Assembly (NCBI RefSeq): GCF_040649515.1
Contig: NZ_JBEZFP010000141.1
Span: 1 to 23,096, forward strand
DNA length: 23,096 nt
From: Yinghuangia elevatio
Lineage (GTDB): Bacteria; Actinomycetota; Actinomycetes; Streptomycetales; Streptomycetaceae
Direction: 5' to 3'
The notes under the pieces were generated by a model. That model saw nothing but the letters and a program-made list of their open reading frames with translations. It made no database searches and was not told where the DNA came from. Position numbers and translations under genes: made by a program. Positions 1-8,848 of the stretch are shown here, piece by piece. Numbering within the stretch: the stretch's first letter is position 1; the number at the start of each line of letters is the position of its first letter.

Positions 1-7
1 GGGGGCG

Positions 8-39
8 GGGTGCCTTGGACCCCTCGGTCCACGGCACCC
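8..39. terminator. Intergenic hairpin upstream of transporter ATPase
   Basis: A 14-bp inverted repeat with one mismatch (arms 8-21 and 26-39) closes a 4-nt loop (CCTC). There is no U-tract, as is common for actinomycete hairpins. It could terminate or attenuate transcription from the gene left of the window, or stabilise the end of an upstream mRNA. Nothing else recognisable lies in 40-175, which is C-rich and without an open gene. Confidence 0.5.
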
Positions 40-176
40 GGCGCTGTGCTTCACCCCTCGGCGTACCCGCTCGACCCGCCGGGCCCCTCGCCCCCGTCGC
101 CCGGCACGCACCGCAGTACCCACACACCCTTGCCCATCCCCCCGCACGCCCCGCCGCCCGGGGCGCAGCGCCGCTG

Positions 177-181
177 AGGAG

Positions 182-185
<4 letters not shown>
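177..185 (+). promoter_or_regulatory. Near-perfect Shine-Dalgarno that overlaps the GTG start
   Basis: AGGAGGTGA is complementary to the 16S rRNA 3' end. The GTG at 182-184 is part of this motif. GGAGG (178-182) lies 8 nt before an in-frame CTG at 191, which is ideal spacing for initiation there instead. Confidence 0.6.
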
Positions 186-1812
<1,627 letters not shown>

Positions 1813-1816
<4 letters not shown>

Positions 1817-3222
1817 GCGACGCGAACAACGACGGCGACGGCAAGAAGCCCGAGGGCAGCACGCCTGCCGAGCAGCCTGCCGGGACACCGGCCGGAACCC
1901 CTGCCGGGACGCCCGCCGAGCAGTCGGCCGAGACGCCCGCCGACAAGCCCGTCGCGGCCGTCGCCGCCGCGAAGAAGGCCCAGGCGCAGCCGCGGAAGTC
2001 GTTCGGGCGCCAGGTCGTCGACGGCATCGTCACCGGCAACTCGGCCGTCGTCACGTTCCTGGCGATCGTCCTGGCCCTGCTCGTCGGCGCCGTCCTGATC
2101 GTGCTGTCGAACCAGGACGTCCTGGACAAGTACAAGTATTTCTTCGACGACCCGGGCGACGCGATGTCGGCGTCGTGGAACCTGGTCAAGGACGCGTACG
2201 TCGCCCTCTTCAAGGGCTCGATCGTCGACCCGGGCACTTTTGACAGCAACTACGCGCCCTACATCCTCAACCCGCTCTCCGAGACGATCTCGCAGGCCAC
2301 CCCGCTGATCTTCGGCGGTCTCTCGGTCTCGATCGCCTTCCGCGCCGGGCTGTTCAACATCGGTGCGCAGGGCCAGCTCATCGCGGGCGCCATCGTCGCG
2401 TCGTGGGTCGGCTTCACCTTCGACCTGCCGGGCACGCTGCTGCTCATCCTCGTGATCGTCGGCGGCATCCTCGGCGGCGCCGTGTACGCCGGGCTCGCCG
2501 GCGTCCTCAAGGCCCGCTTCGGGGCCCACGAGGTGATCATCACGATCATGTTCAACTACATCGCGCTGAACTTCCTCGCGTGGCTGCTCACCACCGACAC
2601 CTTCCGCGAGGAGAACCAGCAGCAGCCAATCGGCAAGCCGCTGGACGACGGCGCGCTGCTGCCCCGGCTGTTCGGCGACGAGCTGCGCATCAACCTCGGC
2701 ATCATCCTCGCGCTCGCCGCGGTGGCGCTGTACTGGTGGATCCTCAACCGCTCGACGATGGGCTTCGAACTGCGCGCGGTGGGCTCCAACCCGGACGCCG
2801 CCCGCACCGCGGGCATGAGCGTGGGACGCGCGCAGATCGTGGCGATGGCCATCGCGGGCGCGATGGCCGGCATGGTGGGCGTCTCGCAGCTCGCCGGCCC
2901 GTACAACGCGGGCCACCAGCTGAGCCCGACCATCGACGCGGGCCTCGGCTTCACCGCCATCACCGTGGCGCTGCTCGGCCGCACCAAGCCGCTGGGCGTG
3001 ATCTTCGCGGCGCTGCTGTTCGGCGCGCTCCAGGCGGGCGGTTCGAAGATGCAGGCAGCCGTGGGCGTGTCGATCGACATCGTCATGGTCATCCAGGCGG
3101 TGATCGTGCTCTGCGTCGCGGCACCCGCCCTGGTCCGCACGATCTTCCGCCTCAAGGGCGCACACCGGGGCGGCGAAGGCGGCCTGGTGGCGAAGGAAAC
3201 CGCAGGGGCGGAGGCCGTCTGA
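1813..3222 (+). CDS. Nucleoside ABC transporter permease 1
   Basis: This is an integral membrane subunit of the importer, of the branched-chain amino acid/ribose/nucleoside permease type (BPD_transp_2). Residues 1-65 form a hydrophilic Thr/Pro/Ala tail with a GTPA repeat (about 24-35). Hydrophobic segments start near residue 75. Conserved cores include GGLSVSIAFRAGLFNIGAQG, whose GLFNIGAQGQ resembles the permease loop that contacts the ATPase, and a later ELRAVGSNPDAARTAGM cytoplasmic loop. The start ATG overlaps the ATPase stop by 4 nt and has a GGAGAGGAGGGG Shine-Dalgarno region. It ends at TGA 3220-3222, sharing one base with the next ATG. The long repetitive N-tail is unusual for a permease and is probably lineage-specific. 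Confidence 0.9.
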
Positions 3223-4535
3223 TGTCGAACACTCTCATCACCCCCGAGGCAGAGGCGCCCCAGGAGGCCACGGGTGCCGCGGCGCGTACGCTCGCGGCCG
3301 CCGCCCGGCGCCGCGCGCTGATCACCGGCATCGGCTTCGTCCTGATCGGCGTGTACGCGCTGTGGGCCTTCGGCTTCGGCACCAAGGGCGGCGTCGACGC
3401 GGTCTTCGGCCTGACCGTCTCCGGCTCCGGCCCCGAGGTCGGCGACCTCGACGTCGCCGCGCGCGGCACCGCGATCGCGATGTCGATCCTGTGCATGGCG
3501 GCGGGCGTGGCCCGCATCCTGCTGGACCGGTCCAAGCTCGCCCGGCGGCTGAGCGCCGCGGTGTTCGTGATCGCGTTCGTGGTCGCGTTCCTCAGCTGGG
3601 CCATCGCCGGCAAGCAGATGTCCTTCGCGGGCGCGCTGCAGAACACGATGCTCGCCGCGACGCCGCTCATCCTCGGCGCCCTCGCGGGCGTCATCGGCGA
3701 GCGCTCCGGTGTCGTCAACATCGCCATCGAGGGCCAGTTCCTGGCCGGCGCGTTCTCCGCGGCACTGGTCGGCTCCATCACCGACTCGCTGTACGCGGGC
3801 CTGGTGGCCGGCGCGGTGGCGGGCGGCCTCGTCGGGCTGCTGCTGGCCGTGTTCGCGGTGCGCTACCTGGTCGAACAGGTCGTGCTCGGGGTCGTCATCA
3901 ACCTGCTCGTCGCGGGCATGACCGGCTTCCTGTACTCGCAGCTGCTGCGGCCGAACAGCGACAAGTACAACAACCCCGGCACCTTCGACAACTGGGCGAT
4001 CCCCGGCCTGTCCGAGATCCCGGTCATCGGCCCGGTGCTCTTCGACGTCAACGTGATCGTGTACCTGATGTACGTCCTGGTCGCGGTCGTCCACCTGGCG
4101 CTCTTCCACACCCGCTGGGGCCTGCGCGCCCGGGCGGTCGGCGAGCACCCGACGGCGGCGGACACGGTCGGCATCAAGGTGCTGCGCACCCGCTACCTGA
4201 ACGTTTCGGGGGCCGGCCTCATCGCCGGCATCGGCGGCGCGTTCCTCACCATCGGCACGGTCGGCACGTTCAGCAAGGACATGGCGTCCGGCGCGGGCTA
4301 CATCGCGCTGGCGGCGGTCATCTTCGGCCGCTGGCGTCCGCTGGGCGCCGTCGCGGCGGCCCTGCTGTTCGGCTTCACGAAGGCCCTCGCGACGTCGCTC
4401 CAGCCGCTGCAGACGCCGATCCCGGCGGAGTTCCTCCAGATGCTGCCGTACATCGTCACGGTGTTCGCGGTGGCCGGCCTGGTGGGCAAGGTCCGACCGC
4501 CGGCCGCGGCCAACAAGCCTTACACGAAGGGCTGA
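3222..4535 (+). CDS. Nucleoside ABC transporter permease 2
   Basis: This is the second permease of the importer (437 aa) and presumably pairs with permease 1. It has a short cytoplasmic N-terminus, a hydrophobic helix from about residue 34, then an extra pair of segments before the conserved core. GERSGVVNIAIEGQFLAGAF is the typical ATPase-contact region, and LRARAVGEHPTAADTVGI is the matching cytoplasmic loop. I chose ATG 3222 because it overlaps the previous stop (TGATG) and gives the expected family length. A longer reading in this frame runs back into permease 1 but lacks membrane character there. It is followed after 4 nt by cdd. Confidence 0.9.
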   Translation: MSNTLITPEAEAPQEATGAAARTLAAAARRRALITGIGFVLIGVYALWAFGFGTKGGVDAVFGLTVSGSGPEVGDLDVAARGTAIAMSILCMAAGVARILLDRSKLARRLSAAVFVIAFVVAFLSWAIAGKQMSFAGALQNTMLAATPLILGALAGVIGERSGVVNIAIEGQFLAGAFSAALVGSITDSLYAGLVAGAVAGGLVGLLLAVFAVRYLVEQVVLGVVINLLVAGMTGFLYSQLLRPNSDKYNNPGTFDNWAIPGLSEIPVIGPVLFDVNVIVYLMYVLVAVVHLALFHTRWGLRARAVGEHPTAADTVGIKVLRTRYLNVSGAGLIAGIGGAFLTIGTVGTFSKDMASGAGYIALAAVIFGRWRPLGAVAAALLFGFTKALATSLQPLQTPIPAEFLQMLPYIVTVFAVAGLVGKVRPPAAANKPYTKG

Positions 4536-4539
4536 CGGC

Positions 4540-4965
4540 ATGACCGGCACCGATGCGGGCAGCCGTCCGACGACCGGCGCGGACGTCGACTGGGAGGCAC
4601 TGCGGGACGCGGCGCGCGAGGCGATGACGCACGCGTACGCGCCGTACTCGAAGTACCCGGTCGGCGCCGCCGCGGTGGTCGACGACGGGCGTACCGTCGT
4701 GGGCTGCAATGTGGAGAACGCGTCGTACGGCGTGACTTTGTGCGCGGAATGCGGTCTGGTGGGAGCCCTGCACGCGAGCGGCGGCGGCCGCCTCGTCGCG
4801 TTCACGTGCTGCGACGGCGACGGCGCGGTGCTGATGCCGTGCGGTCGCTGCCGCCAACTCCTGTGGGAGCACGGCGGCCCGGGGTTGCTGGTGGACACCG
4901 CGCGGGGCATCCGGCCGATGAGCGAGGTCCTGCCGGACGCCTTCGGCCCCGACAACCTGACCTGA
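4540..4965 (+). CDS. cdd: Cytidine deaminase
   Basis: It hydrolytically deaminates cytidine and deoxycytidine to uridine and deoxyuridine in pyrimidine salvage. The 141-aa length fits the small tetrameric class. Zinc-site motifs are intact: CAE (C68, catalytic E70) and PCGRC (C101, C104), i.e. the three-cysteine ligand set. The substrate-binding region GCNVENASYG (55-64) is also canonical. GAAGGG lies 8 nt before the ATG. The gene sits inside the nucleoside import operon, so imported cytidine can be deaminated at once and passed to phosphorolysis by the next enzyme. The N-terminal ~17 residues are a poorly conserved extension. Confidence 0.96.
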   Translation: MTGTDAGSRPTTGADVDWEALRDAAREAMTHAYAPYSKYPVGAAAVVDDGRTVVGCNVENASYGVTLCAECGLVGALHASGGGRLVAFTCCDGDGAVLMPCGRCRQLLWEHGGPGLLVDTARGIRPMSEVLPDAFGPDNLT

Positions 4966-4990
4966 AAGTGAAGCGAGGAGCCTGTTGAGC

Positions 4991-6277
4991 ATGGACGCCA
5001 TCTCCGTCATCCGCACGAAGCGCGACCGAGGCGAGCTGACGAACAGTCAGATCGACTGGGTGGTCGACGCCTACACGCGGGGCGAAGTCGCGGACGAGCA
5101 GATGTCCGCGCTCGCGATGGCGATCCTGCTCAACGGCATGACCTCCGCCGAGATCAACCGCTGGACGGACGCGATGATCGCGTCCGGCGAGCGCATGGAC
5201 TTCTCCGGGCTGTCGCGGCCGACCGCCGACAAGCACTCCACCGGGGGCGTCGGCGACAAGATCACCCTGCCGCTCGCGCCGCTGGTCGCCGCGTGCGGCG
5301 TCGCCGTCCCGCAGTTGTCCGGACGCGGCCTCGGCCACACCGGCGGCACGCTCGACAAGCTGGAGGCCATCCCCGGCTGGCGGGCGCAGCTCTCGAACGA
5401 CGAGATGCTCGCCGTCCTGGAGTCGGTCGGCGCGGTCGTCTGCGCGGCCGGCGACGGCCTCGCCCCCGCCGACAAGAAGCTGTACGCGCTGCGCGACGTC
5501 ACCGGCACCGTCGAGGCGATCCCGCTGATCGCCAGCTCCATCATGAGCAAGAAGATCGCCGAGGGCACCGGCGCGCTGGTCCTCGACGTCAAGGTCGGCA
5601 CCGGCGCGTTCATGAAGGAACTCGCCGACGCCCGCGAACTGGCCCGCACGATGGTGCGGTTGGGCGTCGACCACGGCGTCCGGACGGTCGCGCTGCTGAC
5701 CGACATGGCCACGCCGCTGGGCCTGACCGCCGGCAACGCCCTCGAAGTCCGCGAGTCCGTCGAGGTGTTGGCGGGCGGCGGTCCGGCCGACGTCGTCGAA
5801 CTGACGCTGGCCCTGGCCCGCGAGATGCTGGCCGCCGCGGGCGTGACCGACCGGGACCCCGCCGAGGCGCTCAAGGACGGCTCGGCGATGGACGCCTGGC
5901 GCCGCATGATCGCCGCGCAGGGCGGCGACCCGGACGCCGCGCTGCCCACCGCGCGCGAGACCCACGTGGTGACGGCGAGCGCCTCCGGCGTGCTGACGCG
6001 CCTGGACGCGTACGCCGTCGGCGTGGCCGCCTGGCGCCTGGGCGCGGGCCGCGCGCGCAAGGAAGAGGCCGTGCAGGCGGGCGCGGGCGTCGAGATCCAC
6101 GCCAAGCCGGGCGACACGGTGGCCCAGGGCCAGCCGCTGCTGACCCTGCACACGGACACCCCCGAGCGGTTCGACTACGCGCTCGAGGCGGTCGCCGACT
6201 CGTACGACGTCGCGGCCCCGGGGACGAGGTTCGAGCCCACCCCCATCGTCATCGACCGCATCGGCCCCACCTCCTGA
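4991..6277 (+). CDS. deoA: Thymidine phosphorylase (pyrimidine-nucleoside phosphorylase)
   Basis: It converts thymidine or deoxyuridine plus phosphate to the base and deoxyribose-1-phosphate, feeding the deo pathway that ends at DeoC in this window. The phosphate-binding loop KHSTGGVGDK is at residues 81-90, and the family signature SGRGLGHTGGTLDKLE is at 110-125. Length 428 aa is normal. I chose ATG 4991 because GAGGAG (4975-4980) lies 10 nt upstream; an in-frame TTG at 4985 is only 4 nt from it. The last codons and the stop lie at the edge of a 17-bp tandem repeat. It is the last gene of the operon. Actinobacterial enzymes of this group may also accept uridine; that cannot be read from the sequence. 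Confidence 0.95.
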   Translation: MDAISVIRTKRDRGELTNSQIDWVVDAYTRGEVADEQMSALAMAILLNGMTSAEINRWTDAMIASGERMDFSGLSRPTADKHSTGGVGDKITLPLAPLVAACGVAVPQLSGRGLGHTGGTLDKLEAIPGWRAQLSNDEMLAVLESVGAVVCAAGDGLAPADKKLYALRDVTGTVEAIPLIASSIMSKKIAEGTGALVLDVKVGTGAFMKELADARELARTMVRLGVDHGVRTVALLTDMATPLGLTAGNALEVRESVEVLAGGGPADVVELTLALAREMLAAAGVTDRDPAEALKDGSAMDAWRRMIAAQGGDPDAALPTARETHVVTASASGVLTRLDAYAVGVAAWRLGAGRARKEEAVQAGAGVEIHAKPGDTVAQGQPLLTLHTDTPERFDYALEAVADSYDVAAPGTRFEPTPIVIDRIGPTS

Positions 6278-6342
6278 CCGGCCCCGCCTCGTGACCGGCC
6301 CCGCCTCGTGACCGGCCCCACCTCGTGACCGGCCCCACCTGC
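6275..6342. repeat. 17-bp tandem repeat, four copies, at the end of deoA
   Basis: The unit TGACCGGCCCCGCCTCG occurs at 6275-6291 and 6292-6308. Variants with A for G follow at 6309-6325 and 6326-6342 (the last also differs at its end). A partial unit at 6261-6274 encodes the last DeoA residues. The first TGA is the deoA stop codon, so the array appears to have grown from the 3' end of the gene. Confidence 0.85.
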
Positions 6343-6369
6343 TGAACCTTTCCGCCGAGGCGTACCTCT

Positions 6370-6388
6370 GCCAGGGTCAGGCCCTGGC
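6370..6388. terminator. Bidirectional terminator-like hairpin between deoA and the MFS gene
   Basis: A perfect 7-bp stem (GCCAGGG / CCCTGGC) closes a 5-nt loop. The loop holds the stop codon of the minus-strand MFS gene (6377-6379). It lies between convergent genes, where a two-way terminator is expected. Confidence 0.55.
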
Positions 6389-7675
6389 TGGGGCGCGCCG
6401 CGCGGAGGACTGCGTGACCGGGGTGGCGGCGGAGTTCCTGGTGCGCAGACCGGCGGTCACCAGGGCGGCCAGCGCGCACAGGGTGAGGACGAAGGCGACG
6501 GCACCCGGCCAGCCGATGTCGTGGAAGGCGATGCCGCCGAGCGGGCCGCCGAGGCTGCTGCCCAGGTAGTACGCCGCGATGTACAGCGCGGAGGCCTGCG
6601 CCCGCCCGCGCGTCGCCCGCAGCCCGACCGCCGCGCTCGCCGCGGCGTGACCGGCGAAGAAGCCGGCGGTCAGGACGACCAGGCCGGGGATCACGAACAC
6701 CAGGTGGTCGGGGAGCGTGAGGAGCGCTCCGGCGGCGGTGACCGCGGAGGCGGCCCACAGCGTGCCGCGGTGGCCGAAGCGGCCGACCATGCGCCCCGCG
6801 GCGGCGGAGCTGAACGTACCCGCGAGGTAGATGACGAAGACCGCGCCGACGACCGCCTCGGGGAGGTTGAACGGGGCGTCGAGCAGGCGGTAGCCGAGGT
6901 AGTTGTAGACGGTCCCGAAGGCCGCCATGAAGAGCATGCCCAGCAGGTAGAGGCGGCGCAGGACCGGGTCGGCCAGGTGCGTGCGCAGCGTTCCGGCGAG
7001 TTCGCGCGCGCTGCGGTCCGCCGGGCGGAAGTTGCGCGAGCGGGGGACCAGGACGCGGAACGCGACCGCGCAGGCGAGGGCGACGAGGCCGATGGTGAGG
7101 AGTGCGGTACGGCAGCCGCCCAGGTCGCCCGCGAGCCCCGTCACCAGGCGGCCGCCCATGCCGCCGATGCTGTTGCCCGCGACGTACAGCCCCATCGCGG
7201 CCGGGAGCGAGGTGCCCTCGATCTCCTCGGCGAGGTACGCCATCGCGGTCGCCGGGAGGCCCGCGAGTGCCACGCCCTGGAGGGTGCGCAGGGCGACGAG
7301 GGTGCCGAAGTCCGGTGCGAACGCGGCCAGTACGCCCAGCAGCGCGGCGGCGAAGACCGACACGGTCATGATCCGCGTGCGGCCCCAGCGCTCGGAGAGC
7401 ATGCTCACCGGGATGACCGCGAGGGCGAGCGCCCCGGTGGCGACCGAGACGGACGCACTCGCCTGGGCCGGGCTGAGGTGGAACGCGCCGGACAGCTGCG
7501 GCAGCAGGGTCTGCGTCGTGTAGAGCATCGCGAACGTCGCGCATCCGGCGAGGAAGAGCGCGAGGTTGACGCGGCGGTACGCGGCGGTGCCCTTCGCGTG
7601 GCGGGCCACGGGGGCGGGTCCCGGTGTGGCAGGTTCCGGCGCGGAGGACTCGGACTGTGCGGACGACGCGGACAT
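6377..7675 (-). CDS. MFS transporter, YnfM-like
   Basis: This 432-aa inner-membrane protein has about 12 hydrophobic segments. The first begins near residue 36 (NLALFLAGCATFAMLY). SMLSERWGRTRIM is a motif-A loop between the second and third helices. The Y-T-T-Q-x-LLP pattern in the first helix and the LSPAQAS loop resemble the YnfM (arabinose-efflux-like) drug-exporter family; substrate is unknown. ATG 7675 is chosen because it starts just before a polar tail. A longer reading from 7717 would run over the operator palindrome shared with the divergent LysR gene. No clear Shine-Dalgarno is visible. Divergent arrangement with a LysR regulator suggests that regulator controls it. Confidence 0.88.
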   Translation of the reverse strand: MSASSAQSESSAPEPATPGPAPVARHAKGTAAYRRVNLALFLAGCATFAMLYTTQTLLPQLSGAFHLSPAQASASVSVATGALALAVIPVSMLSERWGRTRIMTVSVFAAALLGVLAAFAPDFGTLVALRTLQGVALAGLPATAMAYLAEEIEGTSLPAAMGLYVAGNSIGGMGGRLVTGLAGDLGGCRTALLTIGLVALACAVAFRVLVPRSRNFRPADRSARELAGTLRTHLADPVLRRLYLLGMLFMAAFGTVYNYLGYRLLDAPFNLPEAVVGAVFVIYLAGTFSSAAAGRMVGRFGHRGTLWAASAVTAAGALLTLPDHLVFVIPGLVVLTAGFFAGHAAASAAVGLRATRGRAQASALYIAAYYLGSSLGGPLGGIAFHDIGWPGAVAFVLTLCALAALVTAGLRTRNSAATPVTQSSARRAPARA

Positions 7676-7701
7676 ACCGACGAACGTAGGGCCCGTCGAG
7701 T

Positions 7702-7718
7702 CATGCGTCCAATGCATG
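7702..7718. promoter_or_regulatory. LysR-type operator (T-N11-A) in the divergent promoter region
   Basis: The inverted repeat CATGC-N7-GCATG contains T7704-N11-A7716, the consensus form of LysR-family recognition sites. It lies in the 63-bp gap between the divergent MFS gene and the LysR gene, where an autoregulated activator/repressor site is expected. Confidence 0.55.
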
Positions 7719-7738
7719 TTTCGGTGATGATTGATGCC

Positions 7739-8692
7739 ATGTCGTATGAGAGCAGGTCAGCCGGTGGCGCACGCCCGGACGGTGCCGAGAATCCGTTGGA
7801 GGTCCTCGTGCCCAGGCTCGTGCACTTCGCGGCGGTGGCGCGCAGCGAGCATGTGACGCGCGCCGCCGAGGAGTTGGGCGTACCGCAGCCGACGCTCAGC
7901 CGCTCGATGGCGCGGCTGGAGGCCGAGTTGGGCGTGCCCCTCCTGGTGCGCACCGGGCGCGGGGTGCGCCTGACGCGGCAGGGCCGCACACTGCTGGCCG
8001 CCGTCGAGCCGGTGCTCGACCGGCTCGACGAGGCGTGCGAGGAGATCCAGGGGGAGGTGAGTGCGGCCCGCGGCAAGGTGGCGTTCGGCTTCCTGCACAC
8101 GATGGGTGCCGAGGCCGTCCCGGGACTGCTGCGCGCGTTCCGCGCCGACCACCCCGGGATCCGCTTCTCGCTGGTGCAGGACTCGGCCGCGTCGATGCTC
8201 GTCCGGATGCGCGCGGGGGAGTTGGACCTGTGCCTGACCTCACCGCTGCCGGACGACCCCGACCTCGCGGTGCGCGCACTCGACGACCAGCGGCTCTACC
8301 TCGTGGTCCCGGCCGACCACCGGCTCGCGGGCCGCGGGCGGGTGCGGCTGGCCGAGGCGGCGGGCGAGGAGTTCGTGTGCATGGAGCCCGGGTACGGCCT
8401 GCGCCGCATCGTCGACGCGCTGTGCGCGGAGGCCGGGTTCGTGCCACGCGTCGCCTTCGAGGGCGAGGAGGCCGAGACGCTGCGCGGCCTGGTCGCGGCG
8501 GGGCTCGGGGTCGCGCTGCTGCCCGCGCCCGAGGCGGTACGGCCGGGGACCGTGCAGCTGGCGGTCACCGAGCCGCGCGCGTACCGCACGATCGGCCTGG
8601 CGTGGCCGCGGGAGCGCCCGGAGACGGCACCGGTACGGCTGTTCCGCGAGTTCGTCATCGGCCGTACCGGCCGGTTGCTGGGCCGGGGCTGA
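7739..8692 (+). CDS. LysR-family transcriptional regulator
   Basis: It is a 317-aa DNA-binding regulator. The winged helix-turn-helix spans about residues 26-85 (VHFAAVARSEHVTRAAEELGV, PQPTLSRSMARLEAELG). It is followed by the linker helix and a LysR substrate-binding domain from about 105 (KVAFGFLHTMGAEAVPGLL) with the usual RAGELDLCL and GLGVALLP motifs. ATG 7739 has a weak GGTGA at 7723-7727; ATG 7727 is in frame and also possible. It is transcribed away from the MFS exporter and probably controls it in response to the exported compound. The ligand cannot be inferred. Confidence 0.92.
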   Translation: MSYESRSAGGARPDGAENPLEVLVPRLVHFAAVARSEHVTRAAEELGVPQPTLSRSMARLEAELGVPLLVRTGRGVRLTRQGRTLLAAVEPVLDRLDEACEEIQGEVSAARGKVAFGFLHTMGAEAVPGLLRAFRADHPGIRFSLVQDSAASMLVRMRAGELDLCLTSPLPDDPDLAVRALDDQRLYLVVPADHRLAGRGRVRLAEAAGEEFVCMEPGYGLRRIVDALCAEAGFVPRVAFEGEEAETLRGLVAAGLGVALLPAPEAVRPGTVQLAVTEPRAYRTIGLAWPRERPETAPVRLFREFVIGRTGRLLGRG

Positions 8693-8726
8693 GACCGGAC
8701 CGCGGCCCCGACTGCGGCCGGGTGGT

Positions 8727-8747
8727 GCCCCGGGGCATCCTCGGGGC
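8727..8747 (+). terminator. Terminator-like hairpin after the LysR gene
   Basis: GCCCCG (8727-8732) pairs with CGGGGC (8742-8747) across a 9-nt loop, 34 nt after the stop. The overlapping 12-bp palindrome TGCCCCGGGGCA (8726-8737) allows an alternative fold. There is no U-tract. Confidence 0.4.
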
Positions 8748-8804
8748 GGCGGGGGGGCGCCTCGGCCGACCTGGACCGCCATCTTTTCCGCGCCCTGTCT
8801 TCAC

Positions 8805-8848
8805 CTGACATTCGTGCCTTCTACGCGCGTAGGTACTAAAGTCTGCGC
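8805..8848 (+). promoter_or_regulatory. add promoter with palindromic operator CTACGCGCGTAG
   Basis: A -35-like CTGACA (8805-8810) lies 19 nt before a -10-like TAGGTA (8830-8835). The perfect 12-bp palindrome CTACGCGCGTAG (8821-8832) covers the spacer end and the start of the -10, a position for repression. The start point would fall near 8841-8843, leaving a 5' leader of under 10 nt and no Shine-Dalgarno before ATG 8849. An 11/12 match occurs upstream of deoC (20143-20154). Confidence 0.6.

Noticed and set aside
5071..5082. A third copy of the add/deoC operator (CTACACGCGGGG) inside deoA
   Set aside because: The right arm is lost, so it is not palindromic. It encodes conserved DeoA residues (YTRGE) far inside the gene.
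6275..6342. CRISPR-like array
   Set aside because: Units are only 17 bp and directly abutting, with no spacers, and no cas genes are present.
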